Made by a program: the position numbers and the translations under genes
NCBI GenBank assembly: GCA_014382705.1
Contig: JACNJE010000104.1
Location: 46,624-109,181 of the forward strand
Direction of reading: 5' to 3'
From: Verrucomicrobiota bacterium
GTDB taxonomy: Bacteria; Verrucomicrobiota; Verrucomicrobiia; Limisphaerales; UBA1096
DNA: 62,558 nt
Shown: piece after piece, positions 25,586 through 34,044 of the stretch
Layout of the letters: each line of letters opens with the position of its first letter
How positions within the stretch are numbered: position 1 is the first letter of the stretch
The notes under the pieces: generated by a model
Told to the model about the DNA's origin: nothing
Databases searched by the model: none
Seen by the model: only the letters and a program-made list of their open reading frames with translations

Positions 25586-28081
25586 TCAATGGTTGAAGAG
25601 GAACTCCTTGGTGTTGGCCAAGGCCCAAAGGATATCCTCGTAACGTTCCTTGGTTTTATCCGCAGGCTTGCCCTCCTTGTCGACCGCCTCGCGTGCCAAA
25701 TAGGCAAGCGCAACGTCGGCCTCCTCGTCGCGGGGCAGCCTCGCGAAAGCCTGATAGTACAGGCTGTTGATTTTCGCCACATGATCCCGGCCCTTGTCGG
25801 TGGCAAGGCGGGCGGCTCGGCCGTCCTTGCGCGCCAGTTGCTCGTGGATATTCTTCGCGTTAAACAGGTGCAGGCTTTGAGCCAGGCTGGCCTCCTGCGA
25901 GCGCTCGCACTCGCAGGCGCTTGACGAATCCGGCCGCCCAAACACGCTCAGGAAATAATTGGAGCTGTTGTAACTGTTGTCCGGAAGGCAGACCGCGCGT
26001 GTGCCGACCGGCAAACCGCCGAAGTTGCTCCTGGACAGGATGAGATCGTTCAACGAGTCGTACAGCACCTCCGCCGTGAGCCGCTTGGGCTGGAAGCGAG
26101 AAAAGTAATGCTTGTCCTTTGCGTTGTGCGAGTTCGGGACGGAGCTGAGTTGATACGTGGTTGACGAGGCGATGACCCGCACCAACGCCTTCAAGTCGTA
26201 GCCGGTTTTTTCAAAATGATCCGCCAACGCATCCAGCAGCCCGGGATGGGTCGCGGGATTGGTGGAGCGGAAGTCATCCTCGGGATCGACCAGGCCACGC
26301 CCGAAGAAATGCTTCCAGTAACGGTTCACCAGAGTCTTGGAAAATAACCGGCTGGAGTCTTCACGCATCCAATCGACCAGGTGATGGCGGGGGTCGTCAA
26401 CTGGCGCGATTTTCATTTCACCACTGCCCAGTCCGGCCGGCTTTACCGGCTTGTTGGTCTTCTTGTTGGTGACCTGTGCCAAGCCGGCCCGGTGAAACAC
26501 GATCTCCTCGCCCGGGCGACCGGAGGGAGCCTTGCTCACGCGCGAGAAAAACGCCATGAACTGGTAATAATCGTTCTGCGACCATTTTTCGAATGGATGA
26601 TGATGGCACTGCGCGCACTGCAACCGCGTTCCGAGGAACAATTGCGCCGTGTCCTCCATCTGCGCCTGCTGTGAATTGACCTGCTTGAACCAGGCAGACG
26701 CCGGGCTTTGGTCGATCCCGCCGGAGGCCGCCACGATCTCGCGCACAAACCGGTCGTACGGCTTATTGTTGTACAGGCTCTCCTTGATCCAGTCGTAAAA
26801 GGCCAGTGTAGTGCGAAGTTGCGCCCCATTGGCTCGTTTGTTGCGCAGCAGCGCCGACCATTTGTTTGCAAAATATTCCGCGTATTCCTCACTCCGGAGC
26901 AACTGCTCAACGAGTCGCTGCCGTTTGTCCGGCGCCGGGTCGTCAAGAAATGCCTTCGCCTCTGCAACCGTTGGCAGTCGTCCGGCAATATCAATTGTCA
27001 CGCGGCGGAGATAGGTTGAATCCCCCGCCACCTCCGACGGCGGCATGCCGACTTTTTTCCATCTCGCAAAAATGAAACGGTCAACGAAGTTCCTCTCCTC
27101 GGGGAGAATCTCGATCGGGGCACCCAGCGGAATCGACGCGCGATACACAGTCGCCTTGTCTTGATACCGAATCATGACCGCGATCTCGCCCGGCTTGTTT
27201 CCGGCGGTGACCAGGCCGGTGTTGTCCGCCTCGGCATACTCCCGGTCGTTCGCCTCGAAGACTGCGGAGCGGGTGATGTCATCGACCGACCCATCAGTCA
27301 TCCTCGCGAGAACGACGAGCTGCTGATGGGCCTCCGGTTGCATGATCCGCTCGGGCGGATGCACCTCGATGGCCTCCAGCTTGGGATCGTCCGGACTGCC
27401 GTACGGCATGCCCTGGCGTATCCACTTAACAATCGCCTTGTAGTCAAAGGAACCGGGATCGATCCTTGAGCCGCCACCGTGCGGCAGTTGGCCGGAGGCT
27501 TTCAACAACAGCAGGCTGCGTTCGGGCGCAGCCGGGAAGATGCGGCGCCCGCGTGCCTCCCGCAGGAGATATTCGTAGTCCTCCGTCGGCTCAAACCCAA
27601 GGAGCGAGAGCCGGAAGCCGTTTTGGCCCCCCGATTTTCCGTGGCACCCACCGGCATTGCAGCCATGTTTTGTAAACAGCGGGACAATTGAGTTCGTGAA
27701 ATTGACCGGCTTTTCGGTTGAAATCGCCGTCACTTCGAACGGGATGGCAGCGGTCTCGCCAGTCTCGATGCGGGCAGTGATGACGCCCTGTCCGTTAACC
27801 AACGGCTCCACCAATCCGCTCGTGATTCGCACCAACCCGGCGGGCTCGGCAGTCAAGACTGCTTGCCGGGTTTGATCGACCACCACGCCATCGCCGACCG
27901 ACTGCGTGACAAGCAACTGCTGGCGTGCATCCGCACCCTTGAGCGTGACTTGGTTCAGGCTGACGCCTCCCCAACCGGGTCTCGATACTGCGAGTTCGGC
28001 GTGCGCCGATTGGATTCCTAAAAACCCAAGCGCCAACATCCCCGCAACCCTCCTTGAAAACGCTGTCAAATCAACAGCCAT
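25586..28081 (-). CDS. DUF1549/DUF1553 (PSD1-type) secreted protein with haem c-like motifs
   Basis: This 831-residue exported protein has a signal peptide (residues ~1-29, ending AHAEL) and an Ig-like domain (about 30-115). A cytochrome-c-like segment has 'GCNAGGCHGKSGG' near residue 140. DUF1549 follows (about 330-530), including the canonical CxxCH in 'LQCAQCHHHPFEKW' near residue 495. DUF1553 then runs to the C-terminus ('SKTLVNRYWKHFFGRGLVDP' near 605). These proteins are abundant in Planctomycetes and Verrucomicrobia, and their biochemical role is not settled. It is followed after 48 bp by the PPC-type gene, a pairing seen widely in these phyla. Confidence 0.9.
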   Translation of the reverse strand: MAVDLTAFSRRVAGMLALGFLGIQSAHAELAVSRPGWGGVSLNQVTLKGADARQQLLVTQSVGDGVVVDQTRQAVLTAEPAGLVRITSGLVEPLVNGQGVITARIETGETAAIPFEVTAISTEKPVNFTNSIVPLFTKHGCNAGGCHGKSGGQNGFRLSLLGFEPTEDYEYLLREARGRRIFPAAPERSLLLLKASGQLPHGGGSRIDPGSFDYKAIVKWIRQGMPYGSPDDPKLEAIEVHPPERIMQPEAHQQLVVLARMTDGSVDDITRSAVFEANDREYAEADNTGLVTAGNKPGEIAVMIRYQDKATVYRASIPLGAPIEILPEERNFVDRFIFARWKKVGMPPSEVAGDSTYLRRVTIDIAGRLPTVAEAKAFLDDPAPDKRQRLVEQLLRSEEYAEYFANKWSALLRNKRANGAQLRTTLAFYDWIKESLYNNKPYDRFVREIVAASGGIDQSPASAWFKQVNSQQAQMEDTAQLFLGTRLQCAQCHHHPFEKWSQNDYYQFMAFFSRVSKAPSGRPGEEIVFHRAGLAQVTNKKTNKPVKPAGLGSGEMKIAPVDDPRHHLVDWMREDSSRLFSKTLVNRYWKHFFGRGLVDPEDDFRSTNPATHPGLLDALADHFEKTGYDLKALVRVIASSTTYQLSSVPNSHNAKDKHYFSRFQPKRLTAEVLYDSLNDLILSRSNFGGLPVGTRAVCLPDNSYNSSNYFLSVFGRPDSSSACECERSQEASLAQSLHLFNAKNIHEQLARKDGRAARLATDKGRDHVAKINSLYYQAFARLPRDEEADVALAYLAREAVDKEGKPADKTKERYEDILWALANTKEFLFNH

Positions 28082-28231
28082 CGGTTTCGGGAAACATCGA
28101 CCAAATCAAGACGGATGCAAGCCGAAAAATAATGCGGGAGGGACAAGTTGCACCTTGCCCCATTTCAAAGCACTTTTGGGACGAGGTGGAACTCGCCCCT
28201 CCCCCCGAAATGCCGCTTGGCCAAGCAGCCG

Positions 28232-28804
28232 TCAGTGGAGGATGAGAAGGTCGCTTGGCCGCTGTACCAGTTCGGCATCGAGGTCGAGGTAAAAGTCGAG
28301 TCGGCGGTTGGCCTCCGCCTCGTCGATCTCCTTGGCCATCAGCAGGTAAGCCGCGTAATGATTCCCCTCCGACTCGACCAAGTCGGCGTAAAACTTGGCC
28401 AAGGGCGCATCCAAGGCCAAGAGCGCGCCGGCGAGTAGCTGGAATTTCTCACAACTTCGGCCCTCGATCATCGCCGCGCAGAGCAAGTGGTCGATGACCT
28501 GCTCGTTGCGCCCCTTGCGAACCGTGTTCATAATCCCGGATATCCACGGGCTGGAGATCGCTTGTTCGAATGGTATCTCCCTGTCGCCGAGCAATTTAAG
28601 AACCAAATTAAAGTGCTCCAGCTCCTCGATGGCGATGGCTGTGAGATCCTCGATCCGGCCGGCGAGTTGCTGATAACGCTGCAGCGACAAGGCCGACTTG
28701 GCCGCTTTTCGCTCCAAATGAGCGTGGTCCACGAGGACGGAATCCACATTGGCGATCACCTTGGGAAGCCAGGATTCAGGCGGTTTGGCTCGGAGCATCA
28801 ACAT
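28232..28804 (-). CDS. miaE: tRNA-(ms2io6A) hydroxylase MiaE
   Basis: MiaE is a di-iron monooxygenase that hydroxylates the isopentenyl group of ms2i6A37 in tRNA. The 190-residue product is a four-helix ferritin-like protein with iron-ligand patterns 'HAHLERKAAKSALSL' (about residues 28-42), 'AIEELEHFNLVLKLL' (about 58-72), 'CAAMIEGRSCEKFQLL' (near 110) and 'LVESEGNHYAAYLLMA' (near 142). The carboxylate and His ligands expected for a di-iron site are all present. It is transcribed divergently from rpmH. Confidence 0.9.
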   Translation of the reverse strand: MLMLRAKPPESWLPKVIANVDSVLVDHAHLERKAAKSALSLQRYQQLAGRIEDLTAIAIEELEHFNLVLKLLGDREIPFEQAISSPWISGIMNTVRKGRNEQVIDHLLCAAMIEGRSCEKFQLLAGALLALDAPLAKFYADLVESEGNHYAAYLLMAKEIDEAEANRRLDFYLDLDAELVQRPSDLLILH

Positions 28805-28866
28805 CGTTGCGGCGCGGCATCGTAATCAACAAACCGGCTTTTGTCCCTTTTTAAGCATCCCCATGC

Positions 28867-28894
28867 TTGACAGTCAGCCGGTTGCTGTTACGTT
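28867..28894 (+). promoter_or_regulatory. Candidate sigma-70 promoter for rpmH
   Basis: TTGACA (28867-28872), sixteen bases, then TACGTT (28889-28894) could form a housekeeping promoter for the rpmH-yidC operon. A second TTGACA occurs at 28956-28961 without a clear -10. Both lie between miaE and rpmH, the only intergenic space available. Confidence 0.35.
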
Positions 28895-28996
28895 TTCCGC
28901 CCTTTTTCCGGGTGCGGAGGGGAGAAAAACCACAAACTCGAGCACGTTTCCCGGATTGACACAGTATCCTTCCCATTTTTGGGTGGATTTTTTTAG

Positions 28997-29134
28997 ATGA
29001 AGCAGACATTTCAACCTTCGAATATCAAGCGCAAGCGCCGGCACGGTTTCCGCGCACGCATGGCCACCAAGGCAGGTCGCAAGATTCTCGCCGGTCGCCG
29101 CGCCCGTGGCCGCGCCCGACTCACCCCCGCCTGA
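28997..29134 (+). CDS. rpmH: 50S ribosomal protein L34
   Basis: The 45-residue product reads [20 protein letters not shown] at the start and continues with the [11 protein letters not shown] core. This is the complete L34 signature, with a slightly C-terminally altered end (RARLTPA). It is followed 17 bp later by rnpA. The rpmH-rnpA-yidD-yidC-khpB order is the classic arrangement found near many replication origins, although no dnaA is seen in this window. Confidence 0.98.
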   Translation: MKQTFQPSNIKRKRRHGFRARMATKAGRKILAGRRARGRARLTPA

Positions 29135-29151
29135 CGCCCTTTCCGTCACAT

Positions 29152-29550
29152 ATGACGGCCTCCGGCCAACACGCGCGATTCCCCAAATCCAGCCGAATCC
29201 AAGCCAGCGCGGATTTCCGGGCGACCCGGGAACGCGGCAACCGCTTGGCCAAGGGCTGTATGTTGGCCAACTGGCAAAGTCTCCCGGAGGGTGACTCGTC
29301 GCGACTTGGTGTCATCACCAGCCGACGCATCGGGAAGGCATACGTTCGCAACCGCGCACGGCGGCTGATGCGGGAATGTTTCCGCCTCCACCAACACCAG
29401 TTGATCCAGCCGGTCGAATTGGTGCTGGTCGCCCGCCGCTCGATTGCCGGCAGAAGATTCCACTCGGTGGAACGTCATTTCCTCGCGTTGCTCAAGAAAT
29501 CAGGACTGTTGCCGGAGAGTGCGGCACCGGTGTACCCCGCCACGCCGTAG
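29152..29550 (+). CDS. rnpA: Ribonuclease P protein component
   Basis: RnpA is the protein subunit of RNase P, which matures tRNA 5' ends. The 132-residue product has '[20 protein letters not shown]' near the start and the RNR signature '[20 protein letters not shown]' (about residues 58-77). The segment after 'RGNR' (LAKGCML) is encoded by a copy of the palindrome (29246-29255 region), which lies in the variable loop of the protein. Gene order confirms the call. Confidence 0.95.
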   Translation: MTASGQHARFPKSSRIQASADFRATRERGNRLAKGCMLANWQSLPEGDSSRLGVITSRRIGKAYVRNRARRLMRECFRLHQHQLIQPVELVLVARRSIAGRRFHSVERHFLALLKKSGLLPESAAPVYPATP

Positions 29551-29551
29551 C

Positions 29552-29803
29552 ATGAACCCGCTTCAACATTTCCTCGTGCTGCTGATCCGGTCATACCAAC
29601 TGGCTCTCTCGCCGCTGAAGAACGGCCTATTCGGACCGGGTGGCTCATGTCGATATACCCCCACTTGCTCGGAGTTTGCGCTCGAAGCGGTGCGGACGCA
29701 CGGGGCACTCCGCGGCGTGTGGCTCGGGCTGCGGCGCTTGCTGCAATGCCACCCTTGGGGCAACTGCGGGCATGATCCCGTCCCGGCCAAGCGGGTTCGT
29801 TAA
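29552..29803 (+). CDS. yidD: Membrane protein insertion efficiency factor YidD
   Basis: The 83-residue product starts '[20 protein letters not shown]' and has the conserved '[20 protein letters not shown]' (about residues 32-51) and '[16 protein letters not shown]' (about 63-78), which define YidD. The ATG at 29552 lies 1 bp after the rnpA stop codon, and upstream in-frame codons belong to the rnpA region. It is thought to assist YidC-mediated membrane insertion. It ends 9 bp before yidC. Confidence 0.95.
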   Translation: MNPLQHFLVLLIRSYQLALSPLKNGLFGPGGSCRYTPTCSEFALEAVRTHGALRGVWLGLRRLLQCHPWGNCGHDPVPAKRVR

Positions 29804-29812
29804 TTTCATTTC

Positions 29813-31633
29813 ATGGATCGCACTGCCATCATCGTTGTCACCATCTGCGTGATCCTCCTGTTCACTTGGCCAGCGCTGCTTGAGAAAATCTCCCCCACTC
29901 CGCCGCGCCCCCCGCAGCCAACTAACGCACCCCCGGCCCAGGTCACCGGCCAAACCAACGCCCCGACGGCGGCGCCGCTTGGCCAAGCGCAGCCCGCGCA
30001 ACTGCCGGGCGCGGCCACAACGCGTCCGCCGGTTGTTCCGGAGACGGAACTGTTCGAGAGCATCGAGACGGACGATGTTGTTTACACCTTTTCCAACGCG
30101 GGCGGCCTTAAAACCGTGGCGTTTACCGGGCACAAGGCCAAGCCGTGCAACGGCAACGGTGCCAGCAACCCCGAGGTGATCCAGCTGAACCGAGGCGTGG
30201 ATCTGCCGCTGTTCGCGCTCGACGGCGTGGATGACACGGCGTTTGCCGTGACCCCCGGCCGGGACCGTCTCGCGATGGTGTCCACAAACCAAGCCGGCAT
30301 CCGGATCACGAAGGAATTCAGCGCCGGGACCAACTACCTGCTGCACACCACAATCACCCTGGCCAACACGAAAAAGGAGCCGGTCACGCTCAATCAGCGA
30401 AGACTGATGCTCGGCACTGCCATGCCGCTCCAGCCGGGGGGATATCCCGTCTGGGGGGCGCAATGGCACAACGGCGAAGAGATGCAGGACATCGATGAAG
30501 GCTGGTTTGCCAACCGCACGCTGGGCTGTTTCCCGGGGACGCCCCGCCCCGATTTCCTGTCGCTTGGCCAAGCGGTGAAATGGGTCGGCATTCACAACCG
30601 CTTTTTTGCGATGACCACCATGCCGATGGAAGGGGCTGACGGAGGGCAGGTTTACTCACGCAAGACCACGCCCCGCCTGCTCAACGAACCGCAGGAAGAA
30701 GGCGAGCAGTACCTCCACCACACCGGTGTCCTGGCCAGCCTGCAATACGAGGCCAAAATCCTGCAGGCCGGTGAGAGCGTCGTCCAGCAATTCACCACCT
30801 ACGCCGGCCCGAAGGAGTTCCGCACCCTCGAGGCCCATGCGCAAACCTACCAGAACGGCATCGACTCGATCATGGGGTTTGACACGCCGGTGTTCGGCTT
30901 CTTTGCCAAGCTGCTGCTGCGCTCCATGAACGGGCTGCACGGCTTCGGGCTGGGCTACGCGATGTGCATTATCGTGATTACGATCATCATCAAGATCCTG
31001 TTTTGGCCGCTCACCAAGGCGAGCACGGTCTCGATGAAACGTATGGCCGCCTACCAGCCTCAGATGGCGGAGATTCGCGAGAAGTACAAGGAAGACCCGC
31101 AGAAGCTGAACAAGCGGATGATGGAGTTCATGCGCGAGCACAAGATCAACCCGATGGGCGGCTGCCTGCCGATCTTGATCCAGATCCCGGTGTTCTTCGG
31201 GTTCTTCACCATGCTGCGCAGTGCGGTCGAGTTGCGCGGCGCGCAGTTCCTGTGGGCCTGCGACCTGTCGCAAACGGACACGATTGCGAAAATACCATTT
31301 CCATTGATTGGGGAGTTTCCGATCAACCCGCTTCCGTTGATCATGGGAGTGACCATGCTGTTGCAGGCGCGAATGACCCCGGTCTCCCCCACCGCCGACC
31401 CGACGCAGCAAAAGATCATGAAGTACATGCCGCTCATGTTCATCGTGATCCTGTACAACTTTTCCGCCGGCCTGACCCTCTACTGGACAGTGCAGAACAT
31501 GCTCAGCATCCTGCAAACCAAGCTCACGAAAAACATCGTGGTTGAGGCCCCGGTAAAAATCTCCGACTCCCCCCTGGCCAAGCAGCCCAGGGGCAAGTCC
31601 AAGAAAAAGAAGAAATCCAAACCGAAATCATGA
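29813..31633 (+). CDS. yidC: Membrane protein insertase YidC
   Basis: YidC inserts proteins into the inner membrane. The 606-residue product has an N-terminal membrane anchor (about residues 3-24). A Pro/Ala/Thr-rich linker follows, with a palindrome copy encoding LGQA. A large periplasmic domain (about 75-345) comes next, then the 60KD_IMP core with 'GFGLGYAMCIIVITIIIKIL' (about 380-400) and 'MGGCLPILIQIPVFFGFF' (about 447-465). The tail is strongly basic (KKKKKSK), suited to ribosome binding. It overlaps the khpB start by 4 bp. Confidence 0.97.
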   Translation: MDRTAIIVVTICVILLFTWPALLEKISPTPPRPPQPTNAPPAQVTGQTNAPTAAPLGQAQPAQLPGAATTRPPVVPETELFESIETDDVVYTFSNAGGLKTVAFTGHKAKPCNGNGASNPEVIQLNRGVDLPLFALDGVDDTAFAVTPGRDRLAMVSTNQAGIRITKEFSAGTNYLLHTTITLANTKKEPVTLNQRRLMLGTAMPLQPGGYPVWGAQWHNGEEMQDIDEGWFANRTLGCFPGTPRPDFLSLGQAVKWVGIHNRFFAMTTMPMEGADGGQVYSRKTTPRLLNEPQEEGEQYLHHTGVLASLQYEAKILQAGESVVQQFTTYAGPKEFRTLEAHAQTYQNGIDSIMGFDTPVFGFFAKLLLRSMNGLHGFGLGYAMCIIVITIIIKILFWPLTKASTVSMKRMAAYQPQMAEIREKYKEDPQKLNKRMMEFMREHKINPMGGCLPILIQIPVFFGFFTMLRSAVELRGAQFLWACDLSQTDTIAKIPFPLIGEFPINPLPLIMGVTMLLQARMTPVSPTADPTQQKIMKYMPLMFIVILYNFSAGLTLYWTVQNMLSILQTKLTKNIVVEAPVKISDSPLAKQPRGKSKKKKKSKPKS

Positions 31634-32091
31634 CCCGTTCCGCACAAGACCCCAAGGCATTGCTCGAGTCCATCCTGAACAACCTCGGCTTCGAGATCAC
31701 TATCGAGGAAAAAGAGAAGGACGGCAGCAAGGTGCTCGACCTGCAGGCACCCGACGATTCCGGGCGGCTCATCGGCCGCAAGGGCCAGACGCTGTTCGAC
31801 CTGCAGTACATTCTCAACCGCTTGTTGTTTCAGAAAGACGAGAACGCGGAGAAGGTGCAAATCGACGTCGCCGGCTACCGCTTTGATGAGCAGGACAAGC
31901 TGGCCGACAAGGCCAAGAAGGCCGCCGAGCAGGTTCGCCGCTGGGGCGACATCGTCGAGCTAGAGCCGATGAACTCCTACGACCGCCGCATCATCCACAA
32001 CGCCCTGAAGGACGACCCGGACATCGAGACCCATAGCGTCGAGGTGGATGGCACCCATGACAAGGCCATCATCCTGCGGCCCAAAAACTAG
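31630..32091 (+). CDS. khpB: KH-R3H RNA-binding protein (KhpB/Jag)
   Basis: The 153-residue product has a KH domain with 'GRLIGRKGQTLFDLQYILNR' (about residues 46-65) and an R3H domain around 'LEPMNSYDRRIIHNAL' (about 112-127). It lacks the N-terminal Jag domain seen in many Firmicutes homologues. KhpB proteins bind RNA and influence cell division and envelope genes. Overlap with yidC by 4 bp is typical of this conserved cluster. Confidence 0.92.
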   Translation: MTRSAQDPKALLESILNNLGFEITIEEKEKDGSKVLDLQAPDDSGRLIGRKGQTLFDLQYILNRLLFQKDENAEKVQIDVAGYRFDEQDKLADKAKKAAEQVRRWGDIVELEPMNSYDRRIIHNALKDDPDIETHSVEVDGTHDKAIILRPKN

Positions 32092-32155
32092 CCGCCCCGA
32101 GCTTGTCATTGCCCTTTGCCCGGCAAGCTCCTAACCTCCGCCCACACTGCGCGGC

Positions 32156-32177
32156 GGCCAAGCGCTTGGCCAAGCGC
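32156..32177. repeat. Tandem palindrome copy in the khpB-thrS gap
   Basis: GGCCAAGCGC followed by TTGGCCAAGCGC forms a one-and-a-half-unit copy of the 12-bp repeat in the 99-bp space between khpB and the chosen thrS start. Confidence 0.9.
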
Positions 32178-32190
32178 ACCGACCGGAACC

Positions 32191-34005
32191 ATGGAAGCAG
32201 CCAAACACGACGTGGAACGCAAAACCGTCGAGCAACGCCACCAGATGAGTGATCTCGAGCGGCTGCGGCACTCGTGCGCTCACGTGCTCGCCACCGCCGT
32301 GTTGCGCCTCTGGCCCGAGGCCAAGCTCGACATCGGCCCCCCGACCGCCGAGGGGTTTTACTACGACTTCGACCTCGAGCATCGCTTCTCACCGGAAGAT
32401 TTCGAAGCCATCGAGGCCGAGATGAAAAAGGTGGTGAAGGAAAACCAGACCTTCGAGCGCTCCATCAAGACCCGCGACGAGGCCAAGGCGCATTATGAAA
32501 AGCTCGGTCAGCCATACAAAGCCGAGCGTGTCGATGACATCCCCGAGGGCGAGGAAATCTCGTTCTACCAAAACGGCGAATTCATCGACCTTTGCGCCGG
32601 GCCGCACGTCATGCGCACCGGCAATATCAAGGCGTACAAATTGTTGCGGGTCGCGGCGGCCTACTATCGCGGAAACGAAAAGAACCCGCAGCTGCAGCGC
32701 ATCTATGGCACGGCGTTCAAGAATAAAACCCAGCTCAACGAATGGCTCGAGGCGCAGGAGGAGGCGCGCAAGCGCGACCACCGCAAGATCGGCCGCGAGA
32801 TGCAGTTGTTCGCGTTCGACGACGACGTCGGCCCCGGCCTGCCGCTTTGGCTGCCCAACGGCACGGTGCTGATCGAGGAACTGGAGAAACTGGCCAAGGA
32901 GACGGAATTCCAGGCCGGCTACGAGCGGGTCCGCACGCCGCACCTGGCCCGCGAAAACATGTACAAAACCTCCGGCCACCTCCCGTACTACGCCGAGAGC
33001 ATGTTCCCGCCGATGGAACTCAAGGAGGACGACCCGGCCAAGCCGACCGACCGCATCTACCTCAAGGCGATGAACTGCCCGCATCACCACAAGATTTTCT
33101 CGGCCGTGCCCCGCAGTTACCGTGAACTGCCGCTGCGACTTGCTGAATACGGCACCTGTTACCGTTACGAGCGTTCCGGCGAGTTGATGGGCCTCATGCG
33201 CGTGCGCTCGATGCAGATGAACGACGCGCACATCTACTGCACGCCGCAGCAGTTCGCCGACGAGTTTCGCGCCGTCAACGAGATGTACCTGAAATATTTC
33301 AAAATCTTCGGGTTCGAGAAATTCAGCATGCGTTTCAGCACGCACAGCGCCGAGCGGCTTGGCGACAAATACGTCGGCGAACCGGAACTGTGGAACCAGA
33401 CCGAGGAGATGGTCCGGCGGGTGTTGGTCGAGTCCGGCATCGACTTCGAGGAAGTCCCGGATGAGGCCGCCTTTTACGGCCCGAAAATCGACGTGCAGGT
33501 CTACAGCATCTCCGGCCGGGAATTCACCATCGCCACCAACCAGGTGGATTTCGCCGTGCCGAAGCGATTCGGCCTCGAGTTCAAGACCCGCGACAACACC
33601 ACCGAGGTGCCACTCTGCATCCACCGCGCCCCGCTGGGCACGCACGAGCGGTTCATCGGATTCCTGATCGAGCGTTACGCCGGCAACTTCCCGCTTTGGC
33701 TCGCACCGGAACAGGTGCGCCTGTTGCCGTTCGGCGACGAGCAGGCGGACTGTGCCAAGAGCGTCGCCGCCGAACTGCGAACGCACGGCGTCCGTGTGAA
33801 ACTCGACACGACATCTGACAAGATCGGCGCCCGTATCCGCCGCGCCGAGACCGACAAGGTGCACACCATTTTGCTCGTTGGCCAACGCGAGCAGGAAGCC
33901 GGCAAACTCGCCGTGCGCGAACACGGCCGGGGCGACCTCGGGGCCAAGCCAAGGGACGAAGTGATCGCCGGCCTGCTCAACAAAATCAAAACCCGTGAAG
34001 GCTGA
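32191..34005 (+). CDS. thrS: Threonyl-tRNA synthetase lacking the TGS domain
   Basis: ThrS charges tRNA-Thr. From the ATG at 32191 the product is 604 residues. It begins almost directly with the editing domain (HSCAH, His-x3-His, near residue 24; 'LCAGPHV' near 138). The catalytic class II core has zinc and active-site motifs 'AMNCPHHHK' near 292, 'YRYERSGELMGLMRVRSMQM' near 326 and 'PLGTHERFIGFLIERYAG' near 480, and then the anticodon-binding domain. The N-terminal TGS (N1) domain of about 60 residues is absent. The upstream extension to 32116 runs through palindrome copies and is unlikely to be translated. Confidence 0.95.
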   Translation: MEAAKHDVERKTVEQRHQMSDLERLRHSCAHVLATAVLRLWPEAKLDIGPPTAEGFYYDFDLEHRFSPEDFEAIEAEMKKVVKENQTFERSIKTRDEAKAHYEKLGQPYKAERVDDIPEGEEISFYQNGEFIDLCAGPHVMRTGNIKAYKLLRVAAAYYRGNEKNPQLQRIYGTAFKNKTQLNEWLEAQEEARKRDHRKIGREMQLFAFDDDVGPGLPLWLPNGTVLIEELEKLAKETEFQAGYERVRTPHLARENMYKTSGHLPYYAESMFPPMELKEDDPAKPTDRIYLKAMNCPHHHKIFSAVPRSYRELPLRLAEYGTCYRYERSGELMGLMRVRSMQMNDAHIYCTPQQFADEFRAVNEMYLKYFKIFGFEKFSMRFSTHSAERLGDKYVGEPELWNQTEEMVRRVLVESGIDFEEVPDEAAFYGPKIDVQVYSISGREFTIATNQVDFAVPKRFGLEFKTRDNTTEVPLCIHRAPLGTHERFIGFLIERYAGNFPLWLAPEQVRLLPFGDEQADCAKSVAAELRTHGVRVKLDTTSDKIGARIRRAETDKVHTILLVGQREQEAGKLAVREHGRGDLGAKPRDEVIAGLLNKIKTREG

Positions 34006-34007
34006 GC

Positions 34008-34023
34008 GCGCTTGGCCAAGCGC
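34008..34023. repeat. Perfect 16-bp palindrome between thrS and serA
   Basis: GCGCTTGGCCAAGCGC begins 2 bp after the thrS stop codon. In RNA it could form a short self-complementary structure, but there is no U-tract, so it is not a normal terminator. Confidence 0.95.
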
Positions 34024-34044
34024 CGATGAATAAAACCGACTGAA

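Noticed and set aside
28232-28804. The 28232 gene as a bacterioferritin or general ferritin-like protein
   Set aside because: The spacing of iron-ligand segments and the length fit MiaE better, and no ferroxidase-type cage signature is seen.
34008-34023. Intrinsic terminator between thrS and serA
   Set aside because: The 16-bp palindrome has no loop-favouring centre and no U-tract, so it is not a normal terminator.
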